A stretch of DNA of 64,000 bases from Fasciolopsis buskii (lineage: Eukaryota > Platyhelminthes > Trematoda > Plagiorchiida > Fasciolidae): positions 252,012 through 316,011 of the forward strand of contig LUCM01001568.1 of assembly GCA_008360955.1 (NCBI GenBank), given 5' to 3'. A program made the translations under genes and the position numbers. Below are positions 33,824 to 44,999 of this stretch, one piece after another. The notes under the pieces are model-generated. The model was given only the letters and a program-made list of their open reading frames with translations, was not told where the DNA came from and made no database searches. Numbering within the stretch: the stretch's first letter is position 1; every line of letters begins with the position of its first letter.

Positions 33824-34560
33824 ACCATCTGGCTCCACATGCAACTACTTGAACTCTCAATTCGCATAGGATGTGTATACCAACCACCAAACTCGAATAT
33901 TTCTGATATTTCTCGTCTCACCCAAACCTTCCTTATCTTTCTGGTCGTCCCCCCAGCCGTAATATAATTGCAGGCGACTTTAATGCCCCCAAAATTTGTT
34001 GGTCATCTTTATCCGCCCCACCCACCCTACTCGACTTTGTTCTCGAAACGCACGCTGAAGGATGGACTCAGCATGTGATCACTCACACAAGGTTCCATAA
34101 TATAATGGACCTAGTTTTTACGCGTAGCGCTCTTGATGTCAAGGTTTCAGTACTAGAACCCTTCCCTGGGAGTGACCACAAGATTGTCACGTGTGACTTC
34201 CGTCTCCATGACAAACCCTCCTCACCCATGTGTACCAAGCACACTGTCTCTTCCTATATGTCGACTCGTTAGGACAAAATTCCTGAAGCACTGCGAACCC
34301 TTGATTGGTCCAGCTTCTTTTTATCGCCTGACCCGCATGATACTGCAAACAACCTTTGCGCAAAACGTCTTCCTCTGCCCACTCCGTTCACTCAACATAA
34401 ACCCAGAAACCCTAGTCAGGTTTGTCAACTCCAGATGAAACATTCGAAGCCTCAAAAAATCTTCCATAAAACGGGTGACCTTTCGCTCTTAATGCAAGCT
34501 AATTGCTTGCAACAATAATTTCTTAGTGAGTCCAACCTAAGGTTCAGAAGGCAGGAAATG
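33824..34560 (+). repeat. 737-bp block identical to 42058-42794
   Basis: Every position I compared between this block and 42058-42794 is identical (offset 8234). It includes the same stops and the two overlapping frames at 34075-34272 and 34172-34438. It covers the second half of the LINE endonuclease (GDFNAP and SDH motifs). At 34561 / 42795 identity drops sharply to roughly 70%, although homology continues. The left end of the partner block touches an assembly gap. Confidence 0.9.
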
Positions 34561-35589
34561 TCAGCTCTTGGGTCGCCCAACCCGTTTAAGAAGGCTCCCC
34601 ATAATTCAAAGCTCGTTTGCAGCCCAAATATTCGGCAGCTCCTGACATCATCATATACAATAGCTTATGCATAAAGTTCCCTGTAGGCACCGTAGAAGCA
34701 TTCAGCACAATTCTCTTCCACTCTCAGTAATCATAACTAGCCATGCAAATGTCGGTTAGAATTTTTCTATTCCATTCGACGTTGTTGGCATCGTGACAGT
34801 ATTGTATCGCAATCTATCGCCTTTTGTGTACACTAAGTAAAGTCGCTTTTTAGCCAATGAATGTGGTAGTAGATGAAAAAATTGGGAAAATAGGAAATTA
34901 ATGAATAAATTAAAAATAAACTTATCGCCTCGCAAAAAATATATAAGAACTCATCCAGGAATAACCACAGCGCACTAGGATAGGTTGCTCAGGAATTCGG
35001 CTGATAACCGGTCACTATTTGTCAAAATTCGTGCTAAATATGGAACAGTGGATTGATGATACATTACGGGCCATTCCACTGGCCCGGGCCCGAGGGCATC
35101 CCACCAGCTCCTTTTCTCACCGCTAGTCTAGATCTTCCTCTGCTCCTCATAAATCTTTGTTTGCTATCCATGCCTCGCGCTACTTTCGGTCACAACAGAC
35201 CTCCATTATTGTTCCTTACCACAGAAACTGTTTTTGCATAACTTAGAGAACTTTCGCACCATTAACCACACTCCAGTTCTATCAAGGTGTGTCGAAAAAG
35301 CTGTTAAAGAACAACTAGTTTGCTTCCTCAAAATCTTACCGACCCTTTCTAACACGGTTTCCTTGCCTCAGCTATCAGTGTGACTTTTTGAACTTGAATA
35401 CCCAGAATGATGATTTTCACCGTTCGATGCCCATAATCCCTTTAGATATGTCAAAAGCGTCTGACCATGTTTCGCACGCCCAGATCCTGGCCAAAATTAG
35501 GATTTATAGAATATGAAACCAACCCCTACCGTTGTTATCACCTTGCCCTTCTGATCTCATTCATGTAGTCAATCTTAGCCGTTGATTGT

Positions 35590-36830
35590 TTTAACCCTGC
35601 AGCGTAGGACTAACTGAGCCATATACTCTATAAGAGGAAAGCAAAAGGCATTCGTTGCCCACGTCCCGTCAACGGAAAACTACCTCCTGCGTACTTGAAG
35701 ACAATCTTCTGGTCCCTGCAATCTTTGTAAGAAACTAATCGTTATCGCTGTTTCCTTTTTTGTTTATTCACTTTGACTCCAAATGGACCAAAGTCCAGGC
35801 CGCCTTTCTCTCCGGCTATTCTAGAGGCCTGCCAGTGACTACAGATGCAACGCAAAATCTCGCCAAAAGCTCCACTCCTTCCTATGCGCTGGTTACCTAT
35901 CCCTGTTAGGGAGCCGTTATCCGGTCGTGACGCTCCAGTGCTGGTCCGCGCAACCCCAAGACGGACGAAGCCACATCAAAGACCGCCCCGGGTACCTCAT
36001 CTCTGATGAACCATTACGATTGGCCAAGCAATCAGTAACATTACTGAAATGCCGCGCAACCCCACAACCTCCAGACCCCTGCCGCCACAGAACACCATAA
36101 CTCCGATATTAAACAAGGACAACACAGGTCATTTCTGGCAAATGTATTTAAGCTTTGATTGTAATTCTTACACGTGCCCGTTTACTTCCGTTCACACATC
36201 GCAGTCCGCTGACAGCTGCATAAGTCTAGTGATCGTTCTTCTGAGTTCCATTAACCCTCCCTCCACAATTCTTAAATATTTTAGTCCCGTAAATTGTTTG
36301 ATGCGACCTTGAATATTTCCGCTGCGTCATGTTTACCATTACTTCGACTCTTGAATGTTGTTAATTACCGATCTCCATCCATCTCATTTGATATCCAGTT
36401 TGGTTTTGATTCATATCCATCCCGTTATTACATCAACATTGATCTTCATCCTCACCATATAACCTTCCTGATTTTCGAGGAACCCGGCCATAAAACAACG
36501 CCCAACATTGCTACCCGGCCAATTTTTGCGCCGGCGATACGCTGCTATGATGCATTTGAACATGGATTAACTCAAAGTGCGCGACTCATAGTCAACTCCA
36601 GAAAGTTTTGGCGAAGGATTATCTAGCTCTGCTTTGATACCTCAAACCCTTATGTTTAGCCTATGACATTGCAGTTTATGTTCATGAGAGCACAGACGCT
36701 GCGTCTCCACGACTGAATTTTTATTTTCTGTGTGTCAACTGCACCATCTATGTGTACACTTGATCTTGACTTGCACATGCCTCCCGGATGTCCAGAAATA
36801 TACACATTATTATTAATATTATTATTATGA
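35590..36830 (+). mobile_element. Insertion inside LINE D, ending in an (ATT)n tail
   Basis: This segment interrupts LINE D between RT positions that are contiguous in the copy at 43.6 kb. Its end reads GCACATGCCTCCCGGATG, then 'cagaaatatacac' and ATTATTATTAATATTATTAT (36,808-36,827), the LINE 3' tail also seen at 30.8 and 50.2 kb. Its 35,870-36,000 part matches the repeat at 45.13-45.21 kb ('cctgttagg', 'gtgctggtccg'). A 110-codon frame at 36294-36626 has no recognised motif. I interpret it as a 5'-truncated LINE nested in LINE D. Confidence 0.5.
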
Positions 36831-37449
36831 CCAGTGGGGTTATTCGGGGTGGCATCCATGGTCCTCTTTTATTCCTGCCACGTATTAATGATATGTTTAT
36901 TGCCGTTCGTCTCGGCACACCACCCCTGCTTGCTGATGGTAGTAAAATGGCCCGCTCTTTTGAAGATTGTTGATTTAATTCCGCGTTTGTACCCATCATT
37001 GGCGAACCAAAGTTTCTTGACAAATTTTGTTCCCAGTGGCTTACGACGTCCTCTGCAGATAAGAGTTTTCTAATAACGTAAATGCCATGCCCCCAAACTC
37101 CCTCCAAAATTGGCACGCCCATTTCTGTATCACACAGTTAAGGAATGTGGGCTACAATACCCCTGCACCTTCAACTGTCGTTGCCATTGGAATAGGTGAC
37201 TGACCATAGAATCGCACCCAAAGGGGGCTTGCCAAGATTTCAATATACTGTTTGCTGGATCAGTGCAATCATCACAATCACCCATTTTCAACACCTTCGG
37301 CTTGTATACTCCATGATTCCATGTTGTCGTTTGCTCATTACTAGACTAGCGGCTCTGAGTAGGCCGTCAGTGGCCGCAAACCTTCAATCAACCCTAAAAC
37401 TGCTACGGTAGCTCACGACTAGTCACCGACTTATGCGCAATAGAAGCAT

Positions 37450-37985
37450 TACGTTGCAAGTCTGCTGCAGCTTCCTTTTAGAAAATGCATTCTCAATGCT
37501 GCTGATGCCGACGAAGTAGCCCATGTATTATCCGTTCTGAAGCTCCATCAAAAAACGGAATCCATCAACGTGATAGTAGACTAACAAATTCTGTTTTCTA
37601 CCTTCTCCTTTTATTCCAAACATAGAGCCTATTTAATTTTCCATTTCCAGTTATATTTCCTTTACTGGGCCAGCAAAGCAGCACAGGCTGATAATGAAAA
37701 CTGTCAGCTTTGAGAGTACTATGGAGTTATTGCCAAAAGGTTTGCAGCTGAACTATTTTGTCTTGTTATGGCTACCGCAATGACATATCCCATAACGACA
37801 AAATGACCCCGTTAAGCTTAACACATGGACCCTGTTACTGTTAGCCAGAACATCTGTTTTACGTATCTCCGACAAGATCTTTTACCGTGCCCTTCATATT
37901 CATGGCGCCCGCGCCGAAAGATCCGAAGACAGTCAGCGCCTATAGGCCCAGAGTGAGGGCAATATGAATAAAATGCCCTCATCAT
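37450..37985. other. No recognisable feature
   Basis: Short unassigned stretch between the end of LINE D and a minus-strand LINE tail. The first part ('actgctacggtagctca') is still shared with the 3' side of LINE E at 44,935-44,955 ('actgctacagtagctca'), so LINE D extends a little past its last readable codons. Confidence 0.4.
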
Positions 37986-37989
37986 TCAA

Positions 37990-38035
37990 AATAATAATAA
38001 TGTATATTTCTCGATGGCCGAGAAGCGCCAAGGCG
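37990..38035 (-). mobile_element. LINE 3' tail, minus orientation, (AAT)n
   Basis: The plus strand reads AAAATAATAATAATGTATAT and then 'tttctcgatggccgagaag'. Its reverse complement, CTCGGCCATCGAGAAATATA followed by 'cattattattatt', matches the LINE tail at 36.77-36.83 kb. It is therefore the 3' terminus of a minus-strand copy of the same family. Almost nothing else of that copy is recognisable upstream. Confidence 0.4.
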
Positions 38036-38189
38036 CAAGAAAAGATCAAAAATGTGCAAAGAAGGTACATTGCAGACACGGAAAACGGGAATCAAACATA
38101 CAATGCAATGTGGTTCTGCTCACGAGATCATAACAGGCAATGTGTATTCCCGAGCATAGGGTTTTGAGTTTTAAATCAAAGCTAGATAA

Positions 38190-39330
38190 TGGTTCGCAAA
38201 GATCTTTCTGTGGCTCATTACCAGTCCTGCACTGCTGGTAATACTATGTTTGAATGCATCAAGGGTGCGTATCGCGGGGGCAAAATATGGCTGGAAGGCA
38301 ACGGCTGTCGCCGTCAGTTGGCCGGGATCCTCGAAAACCAAGAGAGTTTTACGGTGAAGATGAAGATCAATATGGATGCGATAATGGAATGCATATCATA
38401 TAAGGCAGTATAAAACGCGGAAAATCTGAAAGCACAGTCCGTTGAGCAAGGAAAAGGGCGACACGGGCTGGGAATTGTGTAATCTGAAGACTAGCCCATG
38501 AGGCTTGTTTTGAGCAACTTTGAGTTCATGAATTTCAGATTGGCTCAGAGATGAAGGTGGGATTGGAAAAGAATAAAGATAGCCGGAATCAAATGAGACA
38601 ACGTCTGGTGGACTCGTGTGGGGAACTGTTACCAGGAGCATCGGTCTATTGCCAAATTCCGCAGACCAGAATAGAGGTTGATGAAACATGACGATCCTCA
38701 GCTGTTTCCCAATGTCAAGCTGCGTCCTGAACGTCAGTTTATATCAGATGCCACTAAAAATCCTGTCCTCCGTGAGGCCGTTTTGTATGGTTTTGGCAGA
38801 AGAAGTTCGGGAAGGAGCAAGAGGAAGCCAGTACAAAATGGTGCACGTGAACGTAGGAGCTGGAATGCTGTTTACCACAACAGTGGCAGTGGGTAAGGCT
38901 GGTCACCCAACCCGAAAACACCGTTGAGGGTGAACGCAGGAGGTGCAATCCGCCTACCTAGCTGCACCCACACACCGCTGCAGCCAATCTGCCCGGCCGA
39001 CGTTCGCCGGCCAAAACGGTGGATATGACCACGCCCAGCACTATTGTGGTGACCTCAGAGTACTCGTCGTGTGAAGGAAGTGATTCAAATATGGTATGGG
39101 TAGGGCAAGGGAGACATCGTCTTTTCAGGATCGGATAATCGCCAGAACATGGGGCAAGTGTTTCCATCCAAGCAGAAATATACGGCCTGGAAGCGAGAGA
39201 AAAAAGTCATACGGCCGTCTGGCCTAGCTTCCAGCTGCGGATTAAGAAGCGATCAATCTTGCGAGCAGCTCAAAGGGACAAGCTACTAGAATGCACAGTG
39301 CGATTCATACCGCCTTCCTTGGGTTGCTTG
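38190..39330 (+). repeat. Dispersed repeat X, copy 1 (plus-strand coding flavour)
   Basis: About 0.75 kb (38,570-39,330) matches 50,870-51,620 at roughly 75% by eye, same orientation. Conserved translations are on the plus strand: KHDDPQLFPNVKLRPERQFI here versus RNDDPQLFWNSAKLYERYFI there, then SDATKNP versus SDANKNA. Near 39,170-39,300 comes AEIYGLEARKKSHTAVWPSF versus AEVKGLVEKKRAAVWPCYQL. Amino-acid similarity across frameshifts suggests the ancestor was a protein-coding transposon, of a family I do not recognise. The 74-codon frame at 38189-38413 (HYQSCTAGNTMFECIKGAYR) may be its upstream part. Confidence 0.5.
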
Positions 39331-39349
39331 ATGATGCCTAGATGTGTTT

Positions 39350-40110
39350 TCGGTTCAGTAATCACTATAATCCCAAGCTGGCTCCCGAGCCAGAATACTT
39401 TTCTGAATTATGTTTCAGACACCGCAGTCAGGCTACACGCGTTATTACCGGTTCTGACCTCGTAAGGACAATCCCAAATCCACTAGCTTCTAACTCTTGC
39501 TAGGGTGCTGCTAGCCAGGTTTGGCGCTCGGGTACTGGTCCGCCCAATGCAATGACAACCCAAACACGCCAAAAATCGTCTTGAATACCACTGCTTAGAT
39601 GAATCTTCGCGAATGGGCAAAACCATGGCTGCTAACGTCTCTGGAATGGCTTGTGCAGCCTGCAACCTCCCGACTCCTTCGGCCAATTAGGACTGAAGAC
39701 TCTGACACTGAAAATGACAGCATAGAGGACATTAATGCCTAGCATATCTACGAGCTGCCCTTACTGCTTTCGAAAAGTTTTCCATCGCACCTCTCAGTCC
39801 AGTTCACCGCCAGCCGCATACAAGTGCAGTGAACGGCCCTGAGAGTTCCATATTCTTTCTGTGCAAAACATGCCCATAATTTTATCTTTAAAATGGTCTG
39901 GCATGGTCTTGACGGTATTGTGCGTCTTCTTCAGCATTTCATCCGTATTTTATCGTTGGTAATCGCTTGTTTTCGACTAATTTCCATCCAACTACCATAT
40001 CTCTATTTTGCTCCACCTCGAAGCTCTAGAATGTATTGTCTGAAACCGACAGTCATATCGATCAGGCGTGGGAAAGGAGGAATCCATTATATTGGCCTTG
40101 TTTTGTCTTG
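39350..40110 (+). repeat. Dispersed repeat Y, copy 1
   Basis: Matches 45,010-45,740 in order and orientation at about 65-70% by eye. Shared landmarks are 'agctggc...gagccagaat' / 'agctggc...aagtcagact', 'gcgctcgggtactggtccg' / 'gcgctcgagttctggcccg', and AAAATGACAGCATAGAG near 39,708 and 45,352. 'gagagttccatat' / 'gggagttccatat' also match. A shorter third copy lies at 35,870-36,000. As copy 2 directly follows LINE E, Y is probably the 3' UTR of that LINE family. Confidence 0.55.
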
Positions 40111-40940
40111 AGGTCACCGTTTGTGTTCTACAGGCCAGTCATTTGCATGAAAAGAAGTGTTAATGAAAATTAAGAGTGAGGATGACGGTGTATGTTTTTT
40201 AGAAGACGGTTGCAGGTTATGGTTGCCACACCGTGTTGGCAACTGCTTTGAAATTAGTAAGTTGAGTAGGTGGGATATATTCATGGGTGAGCTACCCTAT
40301 ACGCAGTTAGAACGGTATGGTTCATGGATATGAAATCAGACTACTGAGCGATATGCACCATTTTTTAGGCAGAGAAACGGTGAGATGCATTCGACGTGGA
40401 ACTGCAAGTAACTAAGTGGCATGCGCTGGTGTCTGGGCTCCGTTTGAAGTGGAAGAGACTAGTTGATTCCTATATGACATGAGGAGGGAGATTTACTTTT
40501 CTTTCCTCAATGAGCGAAAAGGTGACATTAACGAGTTTTTCAGAAGCCCAATCCAGTTTCATATACTCGATCCTCAAGTGAGTATGGGTGGTGCAGAATA
40601 ATGAGAAAGGGCACAGTAACTACTCTAGGTACTTCATTTCTAAATGCAATATATAATGGTGAAAGAATGCGCAGCTGCTAGAGAAGCTTATTCCATAATG
40701 ACGAATATCTAACAAAAAAGAAGTTGACTTTAACGGAAGTCTTTGATACTGAGAGAGTTATAGTGGAATCCGCATTTCGGAGAGAGTACGGGAGTTGGTT
40801 TCTAACACGAGGTGCAGAGACAAAGCTGTCCAACTGCGGTGCACCGTTCCGCGCTGTGAGTTATTCTCGCTGTTGTCTTTTGCAACGAAGGTTGTTTTTG
40901 TGGTATTTTTGGCATAATTATAACCGTTTTCCTAGTTGAA
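40110..40940. other. No recognisable gene
   Basis: Purine-rich unassigned sequence. A 71-codon plus-strand frame at 40724-40939 has no motif I know. Confidence 0.4.
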
Positions 40941-41256
40941 AATATTCCCTAAATTTTTTGACCATTGACCTCTGACCTCATCCTTTGCTGACCCTTCTGT
41001 CAACATTTAATCCAAGCATGGACCGTCACATTTTCAAATCCCGCCTGGACCTACTTTAAAGGTTTTTATACTGCTAACAGCATGATCTACCCGTCTATCG
41101 ATCTACTTTTAAGCGAAATTTCGCCAATCAGCCTGTCCATTTATCTTCTCACCTGTAGGCTCCAGCACTTCTCGATACTATCCCGTTGCCCGCTGCCAAA
41201 TGTATATAGCTTCTCATAGCCATTTCAGACGTCCTTGAATTTCTACAACCAAAACG

Positions 41257-41403
41257 ATGCCTTCACCAGCCGAACCGAAGCGACGTCAGCGCCGCACTGT
41301 AGTACTAAGAAAACCCTTAAAACCCCTGATTCCCACTAAAACATGCTCAGTCCCGCTTATTGATATATTTGTTAATTCTGGTCCCAAAACTTTTTATGTC
41401 TGA
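41257..41403 (+). CDS. LINE E ORF1, N-terminal piece
   Basis: A 48-codon frame starting at an ATG (41,257) and ending at a TGA (41,401-41,403). The product starts MPSPAEPKRRQRRTVVLRKP and is strongly basic, as expected of the N-terminus of a LINE ORF1 RNA-binding protein. Its position just upstream of the recognisable ORF1 body supports this. No cysteine knuckle is seen here. The stop probably separates it from the rest by mutation. Confidence 0.4.
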   Translation: MPSPAEPKRRQRRTVVLRKPLKPLIPTKTCSVPLIDIFVNSGPKTFYV

Positions 41404-41459
41404 AAAGACTAGGGGACCTAGATTTCAATGTACAACAGACCGAGGACCTGTCATTAAAA

Positions 41460-41825
41460 TTGTCCCCAGTAGTCAGCTTAATTGACCCTTCCAATGACAA
41501 TAATGCCAGCAATTTGGCAGCCACAGGCCGCTTTTTTGACTCCGTAACTAAGGAAGCTCACAAAGGTATTGCGAAAGCAAAGAATGCCGTTGTCTTTAAT
41601 GTACCCGACCGCCTCCCACTGCCACTGGTCCAATCTACCATTCTCAACGCTTGTGGTATGACTCACCACTCCTGTCTATGTTCAGGGCTCCGAAAAAAAT
41701 CCCCCAAGAATAACTGCCCAATTTTATTTCAATTTCGTGATGAACCTTCTGCTAAGGAGTTTACAGCAAACAAGGCGAACATTGCTAAACATAAGCCTTA
41801 TAAAAATATCAAGATCTTTACGGAT
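41460..41825 (+). pseudogene. LINE E ORF1 body, cut by assembly gap
   Basis: Open for 122 codons before the N run. It reads AKNAVVFNVPDRLPLPLVQS, ILNACGMTHHSCLCSGLRKK, NNCPILFQFRDEPSAKEF and HKPYKNIKIFTD. The pattern (hydrophobic strand VVFNVPD, Cys-rich SCLC, strand CPILFQF) recurs in the plus-strand ORF1 at 20.6-20.9 kb. It is a conserved CR1-type ORF1 domain, plausibly an RNA-recognition-like fold. The C-terminal end is hidden in the gap, so whether this ORF1 was intact cannot be judged. Confidence 0.65.
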
Positions 41826-42057
41826 NNNNNNNNNNNNNNNNNNNNNNNNNNNNNNNNNNNNNNNNNNNNNNNNNNNNNNNNNNNNNNNNNNNNNNNNNNN
41901 NNNNNNNNNNNNNNNNNNNNNNNNNNNNNNNNNNNNNNNNNNNNNNNNNNNNNNNNNNNNNNNNNNNNNNNNNNNNNNNNNNNNNNNNNNNNNNNNNNNN
42001 NNNNNNNNNNNNNNNNNNNNNNNNNNNNNNNNNNNNNNNNNNNNNNNNNNNNNNNNN
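41826..42057. other. Assembly gap (232 N)
   Basis: A run of 232 undetermined bases. It sits between LINE E ORF1 and its endonuclease. The missing piece should hold the ORF1 end and the ORF2 start, including the N-terminal endonuclease motifs. A complete CR1-type element would need considerably more than 232 bp here, so the gap size may be an estimate or the element may carry a deletion. The translated frames spanning it are meaningless. Confidence 0.99.
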
Positions 42058-42794
42058 ACCATCTGGCTCCACATGCAACTACTTGAACTCTCAATTCGCA
42101 TAGGATGTGTATACCAACCACCAAACTCGAATATTTCTGATATTTCTCGTCTCACCCAAACCTTCCTTATCTTTCTGGTCGTCCCCCCAGCCGTAATATA
42201 ATTGCAGGCGACTTTAATGCCCCCAAAATTTGTTGGTCATCTTTATCCGCCCCACCCACCCTACTCGACTTTGTTCTCGAAACGCACGCTGAAGGATGGA
42301 CTCAGCATGTGATCACTCACACAAGGTTCCATAATATAATGGACCTAGTTTTTACGCGTAGCGCTCTTGATGTCAAGGTTTCAGTACTAGAACCCTTCCC
42401 TGGGAGTGACCACAAGATTGTCACGTGTGACTTCCGTCTCCATGACAAACCCTCCTCACCCATGTGTACCAAGCACACTGTCTCTTCCTATATGTCGACT
42501 CGTTAGGACAAAATTCCTGAAGCACTGCGAACCCTTGATTGGTCCAGCTTCTTTTTATCGCCTGACCCGCATGATACTGCAAACAACCTTTGCGCAAAAC
42601 GTCTTCCTCTGCCCACTCCGTTCACTCAACATAAACCCAGAAACCCTAGTCAGGTTTGTCAACTCCAGATGAAACATTCGAAGCCTCAAAAAATCTTCCA
42701 TAAAACGGGTGACCTTTCGCTCTTAATGCAAGCTAATTGCTTGCAACAATAATTTCTTAGTGAGTCCAACCTAAGGTTCAGAAGGCAGGAAATG
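42058..42794 (+). repeat. Partner of the 737-bp identical block (33824-34560)
   Basis: Carries the endonuclease GDFNAPKICWSSL and GSDHKIVTCDFRL motifs, with the same mutations as the block at 33,824. Identity starts at the first base after the gap and stops at 42,794. The right flank (PALVSPNPILKTSHIFKVHS) continues this LINE with a much more open frame than the other copy. Confidence 0.9.
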
Positions 42795-44600
42795 CCAGCT
42801 CTTGTGTCTCCTAACCCAATTTTGAAGACCTCTCACATTTTCAAAGTTCACTCGCAGCCCAAACGGTCCACTATTCCGAACTTCATCATATTCAATAGCA
42901 AAAGCATTGCGTACACTGCAGGCATCACAGAAGCCTTCAATAGATATTTCTTTTCTACTCTCATTAATGACAATCGGATACATTCTGAAATCCACCCCAT
43001 TTTTACTTCGGTTAGATTATCTTCCATCTCATTCGACGTTGCTGGCACCATCAATGTGATGAAATATGCAAGGCCATTTCACAGGCCTGGCCGTGATGGC
43101 ATCCTACCAATCCTGTTCGCACCGCCGCTCCAGATCTTCCACTGCTTTTCCTAAATTTGTTCTCGCTCTCCAGGTCCGGTGCCGCTTTTCCGTCACAATG
43201 GGGAATCTCCATTATAGTTCCACACCACAAAAGGGTTCCATGCATGAGCTTGAAAATATTCGCCCCAGTACCACACTCCAGTTCTATCCAGGCTTATGGG
43301 AAAGATTGTTAAAGAACAACTGGGTAACTTCCTAACTACTCACAACCTCATCAACTGTTCCCAACAAGGCTTCCTCAGAGGCCGATCTTGCCTCACCTGT
43401 CAGTTTGACATTTTAAACTTGGTTACCCAAAGTGCTGATTCCTACCGGACGATGCTCTTAATCTTCCTGGACATGTCAAGAGCGTTTGACCGCGTTTTGC
43501 ACTCCCGGCTTCTGGCCAAAATTAGGACTTAGTGAATGAGAAATGCACTCATATCTTGGCTGTCATCCTACCTTTCCGATCGCCTTCAGGTAGTCAACAG
43601 TAAATGTTTCCCGAGCCCTCTGTTATTACCATTGGAGTTATTCAGGGAGCATCCTAGGTCCTCTCCTATTCCTGCTATACATTAATCTTATCTTTAAATT
43701 TGTTTGTCATGACACACCATTCCTGTTTGCCGATTGCATTAAAATAGTCCACTCTCTTGAGGCTGCTTTATTCAGCTCCACTCTTGCATTTATCAATGAA
43801 AACCTAGAGTCTCTTGGCAACTGGTATTCCAAGTGGCTTATGAAATTCTCTGCTGACAAAAGTTATCTGTTAACATAAATGCCATGTCCCTCCGGGCGCC
43901 CTCTATATAAATGACATGGCAATTATTGTATCACACACAGATAAGGACTTAGGGTTACCACACTCCTGCTCTTTCAACTTCCACGAGCAGGCTCACCATC
44001 AGACCGTTGTAGCTAAGAGAACCGCCGCAATGATCTTAAGGGTATTCCGCATTCAAGACTGCAGAATTATCAACCTCAAGTCATATGGTAAGCCCCGCCT
44101 CGAGTACGGCCGGATTATCTTTACGCATATGCGCAAAGTCGATCTAATTGCAATGGAGAATGTGCAGCGTGCATTCACTAGAAATCTTTTAGGTCCTTCA
44201 TCTGGCCATAACTATAAGGCCAGATGCGACCTGCTTGGTCTTGAACCATAATGGTTTCGTCGAGTTCAATTAAACATTGCGTTTCTCTTTAACCTTTTCC
44301 GTGATAATGTTCACTCTGCTACAAACCTCCTGCATGACGCTGGTAGTCTCTCTTATCTTATTAGATGCTACTCGTTGAGAATAACCCTGACTCGTCTATC
44401 GATCAGGGCAAAATTCTTCACAGTTGCCTACTCTAAATTGTGGAACAAACTCCCTAGTTCCCTGCGGTCGTGCCCAAATTTAACCCAGTTCAAAGCCCAG
44501 CTGTCAAAGTTACTGGATGTCTCGTTCTTAATTAACCTGACACTAGCTAGCATTGGGCTAGACGAGCTTTGGAACATGGGTAAGAATTCTATTTCGTGAC
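42792..44600 (+). pseudogene. LINE E reverse transcriptase and C-terminal domain
   Basis: RT of a CR1-type LINE. Frame 42,792-43,154 covers the N-terminal fingers (HRPGRDGILPILFAPPLQIF). Frame 43,296-43,532 covers QQGFLRGRSCLTCQF and the catalytic motif A aspartate in FLDMSRAFDRV. After frame changes come GVIQGAS..GPLLFLLYINL and FLFADCIKIVHSLE near 43,720. Frame 43,916-44,251 carries MENVQRAFTRNLLGPSSGHN. Frame 44,375-44,599 carries SIRAKFFTVAYSKLWNKLPS, the 'FF..R....WN.LP' terminal motif. At least four frameshifts or stops, plus FADD changed to FADC, show loss of function. Confidence 0.8.
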
Positions 44601-44999
44601 CGAATCTTTACTGAGATCACCATCTGTGATTCGGCTTCACCTCTTACTTCCTTACTTTATCACACGTTCCCGCTAATCCTCTCCTTGACCTCCCTTGTAG
44701 TGATGCACCCTCTTCACCAGTGGCTTAAACAACTACCTCTTGAGCTTCTCCCAATGTGTGCTGACGAAAATGTCAAGGCAATTCTTGAGGGATCCATGCT
44801 CTCATCACATCCCGTGATTTCAAACACCTTCAGCCTCTGTACCCCTCGCTCTTCATGTCATCTTATCCTCTTTACTTTCTTGGCAGTGCTGAATAAGTCG
44901 TTCTTGTTAGCCTGCAACCTTAATCTACGCCTAAAACTGCTACAGTAGCTCAATTCTAGTTACCACATTTTACGGAATAGATGCACTATGTTGCAGGTA

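Larger units (their letters stand above)
33600..37420 (+). mobile_element. CR1-like LINE D with an internal insertion
   Basis: Plus-strand CR1-type LINE from the endonuclease to near the 3' end. Endonuclease: ITETWLNERSVSLSGYG at 33,660-33,710, GDFNAPKICWSSL near 33,975, GSDHKIVTCDFRL near 34,170. RT fingers at 35,050-35,590 are aligned by eye with the copy at 43.05-43.60 kb (FHWPGPEGIPPAPF, compare FHRPGRDGILPILF). RT continues at 36,831 with GVIRGGIHGPLLFLPRIND and ends near 37,410. The two RT halves are separated by about 1.24 kb of other sequence ending in an (ATT)n tail. Stops and frameshifts are frequent. The C-terminal domain is nearly absent. Confidence 0.7.
40950..44960 (+). mobile_element. 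CR1-like LINE E, nearly full length with an assembly gap
   Basis: The most complete CR1-type LINE in the window, plus strand. Order: a likely 5' UTR (40.95-41.25 kb), ORF1 start (41,257), ORF1 body (41,460-41,825), a 232-bp gap, endonuclease (42,058-42,700), RT (42,792-43,900) and C-terminal domain (43,916-44,600). The 3' region then continues into repeat Y at 45.0 kb. RT core: GRSCLTCQFDILNLVTQSAD, LIFLDMSRAFDRVLHSRLL, GPLLFLLYINLIF. The active-site box reads FADC rather than FADD, and several stops interrupt ORF2, so this copy is dead. Confidence 0.8.

Noticed and set aside
41818..42155. Open frames crossing the N run
   Set aside because: They consist mostly of undetermined residues and cannot be interpreted.
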